64,000 nucleotides of DNA from Nannocystis bainbridge (GTDB lineage: Bacteria > Myxococcota_A > Polyangia > Nannocystales > Nannocystaceae), in NCBI RefSeq assembly GCF_028368995.1, contig NZ_JAQNDL010000003.1:2604001-2668000 (forward strand), written 5' to 3'. The first letter of the stretch is position 1. Every line of letters starts with the position of its first letter. Under the pieces are notes generated by a model. The model had not been told where the DNA came from. It ran no database searches and worked only from the letters and a program-made list of their open reading frames with translations. Shown piece after piece: positions 59,189 through 64,000 of the stretch. Made by a program: the position numbers and the translations under genes.

Positions 59189-60046
59189 ATGCGCCGAGTC
59201 GTCGGTTCCGTGGTGATGGTCCTGGCGTGCGGGCCCGGGCCCGCGGACGAGTCCGCGGGCATCACGAGCGCCTTCACGAGCAGCACCGCCGGCGAAGAGG
59301 CGAGCGCGCCGACCACCGCGATCACGACCGGCGGTGAGACCTTCGTCGGCTGTGACATCGTGCTGCGCGGGGATGTCGACGACACCGCCTCGGTGCAGGC
59401 GGCCCTCGACGGCGCGAGCGACGGCGCCACGATCTGCTTCGAGGGAGTCTTCGCGCTCGGGCCGATCCACGGGGCCCGGCGCAACGCGCTCGGGATCCTC
59501 GTGGTCGGGTCCACCGGCGTGGCGCTGTTCGGCAGCGACATCGAGGGCAACGACGGCGACAACTTCGCCCCGCCCGGCACGCTCGCGGCGGCGATGCCTC
59601 CGCACGTCGGGGTGATGGTGCTCGCCAGTGACGCCGTCGAGGTCCACGGCAATGCGATCGCCGACAATCCGACCACCGGCGTCGCGGTCGTCAGCCTCGC
59701 GGCCCTGCTCGGTTTGAACCTGCTGCCGGCCGATCACGGGCTCGGGTTCGACGGCTACCCCGAGACTGTCGACATTCACGACAACCTCATCGAAAACAAC
59801 GGCCTCGCGCCCGCCGAGCTGTTCCGCGACGGGTTCATGCTCGACCCCATGGCCCAGCTCGCGTGGGACGGGGTCGTCGACCTCGCCAAGGACAACGGCG
59901 AGGGCCAGCTCGACCTGTGCATCCGCGCCAACGGCGACGCCGACTTCGTCGACTTCGATGCGCTCGGGCTCGGCGCCGGCAAGTCCTTCGACCTCGCCCC
60001 GCACGACTGCGCCCACCCGCCGCTGCCGCCGGTCGAGGTGCCGTGA
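59189..60046 (+). CDS. Lipoprotein with shortened parallel beta-helix domain
   Basis: 285 residues from ATG 59189 (MRRVVGSVVMVLAC, Cys 14); TATGCT ends 7 bp upstream, so the earlier ATG 59177 is rejected. A Thr/Ser/Glu/Ala linker, then CDIVLRGDVDDTASVQAALDGASDGATICFEGVF, which is the usual opening of myxobacterial beta-helix lipoproteins. It then jumps to ARRNALGILVVGSTGVALFGSDIEGNDGDNFAPPG...VEVHGNAIADNPTTGVAVVS, normally the late coils. I read this as loss of the central coils (relatives that I know are about 400-450 residues). Still in frame, so possibly functional. Confidence 0.7.
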   Translation: MRRVVGSVVMVLACGPGPADESAGITSAFTSSTAGEEASAPTTAITTGGETFVGCDIVLRGDVDDTASVQAALDGASDGATICFEGVFALGPIHGARRNALGILVVGSTGVALFGSDIEGNDGDNFAPPGTLAAAMPPHVGVMVLASDAVEVHGNAIADNPTTGVAVVSLAALLGLNLLPADHGLGFDGYPETVDIHDNLIENNGLAPAELFRDGFMLDPMAQLAWDGVVDLAKDNGEGQLDLCIRANGDADFVDFDALGLGAGKSFDLAPHDCAHPPLPPVEVP

Positions 60047-60140
60047 GGGCCACGCAGCCCTGAAACGAGAGAGCCGACCTCGCGCGCTCTGGGTGCGCGG
60101 AGGTCGGCTCGGTGCGTGTCGCTGGCTTGGTCGAGCGAGC

Positions 60141-61985
60141 TTACGGGCAGGCCTTGGTGCGGCCGACCTTGAGCTGGCAGATCGCGTCGGCGAACGAGGC
60201 CGAGAACACGTCGCGGCGCACGCCGGTCTGGGCCTTGCCGAGGTTGTCGAGGTCGGGGCTGAGCTGGCCGAGCTTCTCGCGCAGGGTCGTCTCGGTGGTC
60301 CACATCTCGGCCGCGGCGCGGCGGATCGCCACGTCCTCGTCGAACGCGTTGAACACCGTGACGATCGGCTCCTTGTCGCCGCCCAGCGGCACGCCGGCGG
60401 CCTTGACGGCCAGGTTGAAGCGGTCGGCGTCGAGCGCGAACAGGATGTTGAAGTCGTCGCGCGACGGGTAGAGGGCGCGGATGGCGTCGAGCTCGTTGTC
60501 GTCGAAGTCGCCCTCGCCGAGGTTCTGGTCGACCTCCCAGCGCAGGTCGTCGTCCTTGTTGATCATGCCGACGTTGTGGCAGCCCATGCACGACTTGCCG
60601 TTGCGGACCACGCCGTCGGGGGCGTTCTTGTCCTGGACGATCTGGATCGGCGCGTCGTCGATGCGGCCGCCGAACTCGTCGACGATCATGTAGCCCTGCA
60701 TGCCGTTCGGCAGGTTGTAGATGATCTCGCTGCCGTCCTCGGCGAAGTCGAACGGGTCGACGAACACGTTGGCGTCGCCGGCGTTGCTGCCGAAGTCGTA
60801 GCTGATCCAGTACGAGCGGTTGCTGGCGTTGGGGAAGTCGTGGCGCTCGATCACCCGGTGGTTCTCGGACACGCCCGAGTCGTGGAAGGCCGAGCGCGCG
60901 ACCCGGTTCGGGTTGGTGTCGACCTCCTCCTGGATGTTCGCCTCGACGTCGATGCCGAAGCTCGCCTCGAGCTCCTGGCGGGTCAGCGGGATGCGCAGGA
61001 CATCGTGGTAGAGCGGCGGCTGGGCGGCGACCTCGACGAACGCGTCGGCCTGCAGCAGGAAGAACTTGGTGCCGGTGGCCAGCTTCACGTCCTCGGCGCT
61101 GTCGCCGATGAACTCGATCGCGTACGGGTCCTTGGCCGCGATCAGCTCCCACGTGTCCTTGAAGGTCTCGGTGACGCTGCCGACCGAGGGGTCGAGCACG
61201 GTGCCCGGGGCGTCCCAGTCGTAGTCGCGGATGTCGATGCGGAAGATCAGGTTGTCCGGATCGATCGGCGACGGCGCGACGACCTTGATCTCGTTCGACA
61301 GGCTGTTGACCAGCTTCGACAGCGCGTGGCGGTAGATGTCGATCTGGTCCGAGCACCAGCCGTAGTTGTAGAGGTGGACCAGGCTGAAGTAGCGGATGAA
61401 GGGCCGCGCGTCGGCCGAGATCTCCTGCGTGTTGAGCAGGTCGGCGCGGATCATGTCGATCACCTGCGAGCGGGTGATCCACGGGTTGTCGCCGCAGCCG
61501 GTGACGCCGGCGCACTCGCCGATCCACTGCTCGACGACGCGGATGTCGTCGTCGGTCGGCCGCTGGGTCTCGGCCTCCGGGGGCATCGGCGCCATGGTGG
61601 CGGCCATGCGGCGGTACAGCGCCGAGTTGTTGGGCTGACCGGGGACGACCTTGCCGTTCTTGATCAGGGCGTCGAGGTTGGTGATGTAATTGATGCTGCC
61701 GAGCGCGGCGCTCTCGGGGCCGTGGCACTTGGAGCAGTTGACATCCATGATGTCGAGCGTCTTGGCCGAGAGCTCGCCGCAGTTGGCGACGCCGTTCTCG
61801 CCGTCGGTGCCGCCGGACGTGCCGTCGGTGCCCGGGCCGGAGGCGGACTCGCTGCCCTCGGTGCCTTCGCTGTCGTCGCCTCCGTCCCCGTTGCCGGGCA
61901 GGACGACGGTCTTACAGGCGCCTGTGACGAACAGGGCGAGAGCGGCGGCGGCGAGCGGGATCGTGGAGGATGTACGTTGGGACAT
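60141..61985 (-). CDS. Lipoprotein with two c-type haem motifs
   Basis: 614 residues from ATG 61985. Leader with lipobox TGAC (Cys 24), then Gly/Ser/Glu/Asp linker. First haem site CSKCH at residues 84-88, in a cytochrome-c-like domain (ALIKNGKVVPGQPNNSALYRRMAATMAPMPP). A second CMGCH lies near residue 462, within VVRNGKSCMGCHNVGMINKDDD. The middle part (SQVIDMIRADLLN, FIRYFSLVHLYNYGWCSDQID) is not recognised; it resembles the large cytochrome-like proteins of planctomycetes and myxobacteria. Probably periplasmic or outer-membrane electron transfer (inference). Note that DUF1552 at 6657 is a common genomic partner of such proteins. Confidence 0.82.
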   Translation of the reverse strand: MSQRTSSTIPLAAAALALFVTGACKTVVLPGNGDGGDDSEGTEGSESASGPGTDGTSGGTDGENGVANCGELSAKTLDIMDVNCSKCHGPESAALGSINYITNLDALIKNGKVVPGQPNNSALYRRMAATMAPMPPEAETQRPTDDDIRVVEQWIGECAGVTGCGDNPWITRSQVIDMIRADLLNTQEISADARPFIRYFSLVHLYNYGWCSDQIDIYRHALSKLVNSLSNEIKVVAPSPIDPDNLIFRIDIRDYDWDAPGTVLDPSVGSVTETFKDTWELIAAKDPYAIEFIGDSAEDVKLATGTKFFLLQADAFVEVAAQPPLYHDVLRIPLTRQELEASFGIDVEANIQEEVDTNPNRVARSAFHDSGVSENHRVIERHDFPNASNRSYWISYDFGSNAGDANVFVDPFDFAEDGSEIIYNLPNGMQGYMIVDEFGGRIDDAPIQIVQDKNAPDGVVRNGKSCMGCHNVGMINKDDDLRWEVDQNLGEGDFDDNELDAIRALYPSRDDFNILFALDADRFNLAVKAAGVPLGGDKEPIVTVFNAFDEDVAIRRAAAEMWTTETTLREKLGQLSPDLDNLGKAQTGVRRDVFSASFADAICQLKVGRTKACP

Positions 61986-62294
61986 GGTCGAAAGCGCTGG
62001 TTGAGGAGGTGGCGCGAAGCTGTGGAGATTTCGCCCGGTCCGGACGAGGCGCGCCGTGGCGCCGGGGATGTGCGGGACCGAATCGAGGGTGGGAACGACG
62101 CGCCCTCCGTGGCGCCCCGAAGAGAGCGCCCTGACTTGGGCGGTCCCCCCGGCGTCACGGGTAACGGGGCTCGCTCGCTCGATCACCGCGCCCGGGACAA
62201 TTTTGGAGATGGGCGCCAAACGTGCCCTCGGCGACGTTATGGCAACAGGACACGATTAGCCGGAATCTCCGAGCACGCCACGATTTTCAAGTCG

Positions 62295-62317
62295 AACAGG
62301 TCCTAGGACCTGTTTTT
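62295..62317 (+). terminator. Palindrome with T-run
   Basis: AACAGGTCC-ta-GGACCTGTT followed by TTT. It has the form of a plus-strand intrinsic terminator, but no plus-strand gene precedes it closely, so its target is unclear. It is in the 614-bp gap 61986-62599, which otherwise has only 14-bp repeats and no gene. Confidence 0.4.
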
Positions 62318-62411
62318 CGCTGTTTCTCGTGCGTCGCACCGCGCGCCGTTGCGCCAATGACCGCTGCGCGATTCGTCTTCGGCGAATCGCGTGACCACGT
62401 GGCGATATGAT

Positions 62412-62574
62412 AGGCATGTCCCCGAGGACAGGTCGACGCCACGCCGAGGTCGAGCCCGCTGGACCCGCGCCACAGGTGCGGTGGTGCATGTCCCGAGGGA
62501 CAGGCGAGCCGACGCGACTGACATGTCCCGAGGGACATACTCGATCAAGATGTCTCGAAGGACAGATCGCAGCC
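62412..62574. repeat. Cluster of 14-bp repeat units downstream of the DUF7793-like gene
   Basis: Pairs at 62412-62439 and 62484-62511, and four units from 62519 (TGACATGTCCCGAG, GGACATACTCGATC, AAGATGTCTCGAAG, GACAGATCGC...). The best fold is ATGTCC-cgag-GGACAT at 62523-62538. Confidence 0.75.
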
Positions 62575-62599
62575 CGCGCCCCGCACGAGCCGCGGCCGC

Positions 62600-63031
62600 T
62601 CAGAGCGAGGCGCTGCCGGTCATGGTCGGCTGGTCGCTGACCTGCTGGTGCAGCCACGCGATCGCCGGGGCCTCGTCGTTGAACATCGACATCGGCAGCG
62701 GGCGGGTGTTCTGCGCCATGAAGTAGCGGCCGAGCTGGTGGCCGCTCGGCGTGGCGACCAGCAGCGCGACGGCGAAGCAGCCGCAGGCGAGGTCGGGGTC
62801 GGCGTAGTGCTCGCGCACGCCGGCCTGCAGGGCGCGGACGATGCGGATGTCGATCAGGACCGGCCGCAGGTGGCCGCCGGTCATCCGCACCAGGGCGGAT
62901 GTGTTCTCGCGGGCGTCCATGAGGGTCTGCGTGCGGGTTGTCAGCAGGCGCTGGACGATGACCCCGTCGGCGCGCTCCTCGTAGCGCGAGGTGCTGGTCG
63001 TGATCGACCGGAGGATAGCCGCCATGTTCAT
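62600..63031 (-). CDS. DUF7793-like STAS/SEC14-fold protein
   Basis: 143 residues from ATG 63031 (MNMAAILRS; the longer frame to 63736 is spurious as it overlaps the next gene). Pattern RYEERADGVIVQRLLTTRTQTLMDARENTSALVRMTGGHLRPVLIDIRIVRAL, then FNDEAPAIAWLHQQV at the end, matches the DUF7793 type that I know from myxobacteria, related in fold to the SpoIIAA-like proteins of 8905-10258. The N-terminal third is more basic. Function unknown; probably anti-sigma-like or regulatory partner. Confidence 0.7.
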   Translation of the reverse strand: MNMAAILRSITTSTSRYEERADGVIVQRLLTTRTQTLMDARENTSALVRMTGGHLRPVLIDIRIVRALQAGVREHYADPDLACGCFAVALLVATPSGHQLGRYFMAQNTRPLPMSMFNDEAPAIAWLHQQVSDQPTMTGSASL

Positions 63032-63193
63032 TGTTCCGTCTCGGGTGGGGGGCATAATCCACAATGCAGTGGTGCCCGGCAACCGCGGACTCGCGTGCGC
63101 CTGCTTTTGCACACCCCGCCCCGCGCGATCGGCGGCCGGCGCGGGGGCGCGCGGTTTGACTCGCCCGGGAGTTCGGCAACACACTCCGCGCCC

Positions 63194-63706
63194 ATGAAGA
63201 TCGGCATCGAACTGCTGCGCGACCCGACCCGCGTCCTCGACCTGTGGAAGCGCCTGTCCGCAAAGACATTCGGCAAGCAGCTGTTCGCGCGCGCCATCTC
63301 GCTGGCGGTGCCCTACACCGGCAGCATCTCGCCGCTGGTGCTCGAGCTCGAGGAGGGCCGCGCCAAGGTGCAGATGCGCGACCGCTGGGGCGTGCGCAAT
63401 CACCTCCGCAGCGTGCACGCGGTCGCGCTGATGAACCTCGGCGAGGCCGTGACGGGCCTGGCGGTGATGAGCCTGCTCCCGCCCGGGGCGCGAGGCATCG
63501 TGCGCGAGCTGGCGATGGAGTACGTGAAAAAGGCGCGCGGGACGATCACCGGCGACGCTCGCGTAGAGGTGCCTGCGGGCTCGGGGACGCATGAATTCGA
63601 GGTCACCGGCGAGCTCCGCAACAGCATCGGCGAGGTCGTCGCGCGGGTGCGGGCCCGCTGGCGCATCGACGTGCCCGAAGCCGACGGCGCCGCAGCCGCC
63701 AGCTGA
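63194..63706 (+). CDS. DUF4442 hotdog-fold protein
   Basis: 170 residues from ATG 63194. Sequence ARAISLAVPYTGSISPLVLELEEGRAKVQMRDRWGVRNHLRSVHAVALMNLGEAVTGLAVMSLLPPGARGIVRELAMEYVKKARGTITGDARVEVP is typical of DUF4442, a thioesterase-like hotdog family. Conserved N-H near residue 74 (WGVRNHLRS) and HAVALMNLGE near 82 correspond to the active-site region. Acyl-thioesterase or binding role not proven. A TTGACT (63156-63161) with CACACT (63180-63185) gives a possible leaderless promoter. Confidence 0.85.
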   Translation: MKIGIELLRDPTRVLDLWKRLSAKTFGKQLFARAISLAVPYTGSISPLVLELEEGRAKVQMRDRWGVRNHLRSVHAVALMNLGEAVTGLAVMSLLPPGARGIVRELAMEYVKKARGTITGDARVEVPAGSGTHEFEVTGELRNSIGEVVARVRARWRIDVPEADGAAAAS

Positions 63707-64000
63707 GCTCACGGGGCTGTCGAACGAAAATTCCAAGCCGCCGCGACATGAAGCGACGGCCCCAGCTCACGGAGCGGACGCACGGCATGCGCGGCCGAGG
63801 CGGGTGCGCCGGCGACCACGCGGTGAAGCGCACGCGCGTGGTGCCGACGCGATCTCGCAGGCGCGACGCGTGAGCGCGAGCCGCCCGGCGAGAGGTCCGC
63901 GGTAGCTCCAGAGGACATGTCCTTCGGGACATCTTGTGCACGGCGCGTTCGTCCGGCGAGGCGGGTGAGGTGGCTCGGCGGTGGCAGGTCCTCCCGGTAG
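63707..64000. other. Right-edge region without recognised gene
   Basis: No credible CDS in 294 bp; a 40-codon frame from 63748 is Arg-rich and not recognised. A 14-bp-family hairpin ATGTCC-ttcg-GGACAT lies at 63917-63932, with the UUCG-type loop. A gene cut by the right edge cannot be excluded. Confidence 0.45.

Overview
The window is about 70% GC and almost fully coding. It looks like chromosome from a myxobacterium, most likely the Nannocystis/Enhygromyxa side (Nannocystaceae). This is inferred from gene content only; no rRNA is present. The pointers are many lipoproteins with Ser/Thr/Asp/Glu-rich linkers, a 17-copy Cys-rich DUF4215-type protein, a choice-of-anchor-L-like protein, a DUF1552 protein, a Ser/Thr kinase fused to a long helical-repeat region, STAS/SpoIIAA-like proteins, and abundant GTG starts. 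I see no phage, IS element, CRISPR array or integrase.

Layout. 1-2732: PilT-like ATPase followed by a GT-C membrane protein cut by the left edge. 2821-3723: deacetylase. 3784-6593: two paralogous NAD(P)-binding oxidoreductases divergent from a TetR regulator, with a clear operator between them. 6657-8051: DUF1552. 8277-10258: a tandemly duplicated STAS + SpoIIAA-like cassette. 10341-14889: GT2, methyltransferase and large membrane protein, a probable surface-glycan operon. 14890-16645: sequence-repeat region around a Uma2-family gene. 16646-22096: outer-membrane protein, thioredoxin-like DUF255 lipoprotein, a tRNA-Phe-like gene, a lipoprotein and a GT-C-like membrane protein. 22282-25824: a protein made of seven ribosomal-L7/L12 C-terminal-like domains, with a sigma-54-type activator upstream. 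26000-27503: ferredoxin, HipA-like kinase, DUF3037. 28055-33094: exported protein, DEAD-box helicase, RRM protein and two unknowns. 33434-37162: sulfatase-like membrane enzyme, then an ArsR regulator with a double AHSA1 protein. 37304-42317: kinase and serine hydrolase. 42391-52866: mostly lipoproteins, plus an AstA-like acyltransferase, a metallophosphatase and an HD-GYP response regulator. 52958-63706: metzincin, MetF, NCS2 permease, exonuclease III, M2 peptidase, beta-helix lipoprotein, cytochrome-like lipoprotein, DUF7793-like and DUF4442 proteins.

Two features run through the window. First, a dispersed 14-bp unit (about GGACATGTCCYTCG) recurs at exact 14-bp phase, alone, paired as a mini-hairpin, or in short arrays, both between genes and inside conserved genes. 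Second, many genes have a TAnnnT hexamer ending 5-8 bp before the start codon, which points to leaderless transcripts; I used this to choose several starts. The strongest candidates for something undescribed are the 14-bp repeat system, the seven-domain L7/L12-like protein, and the duplicated STAS/SpoIIAA-like cassette.
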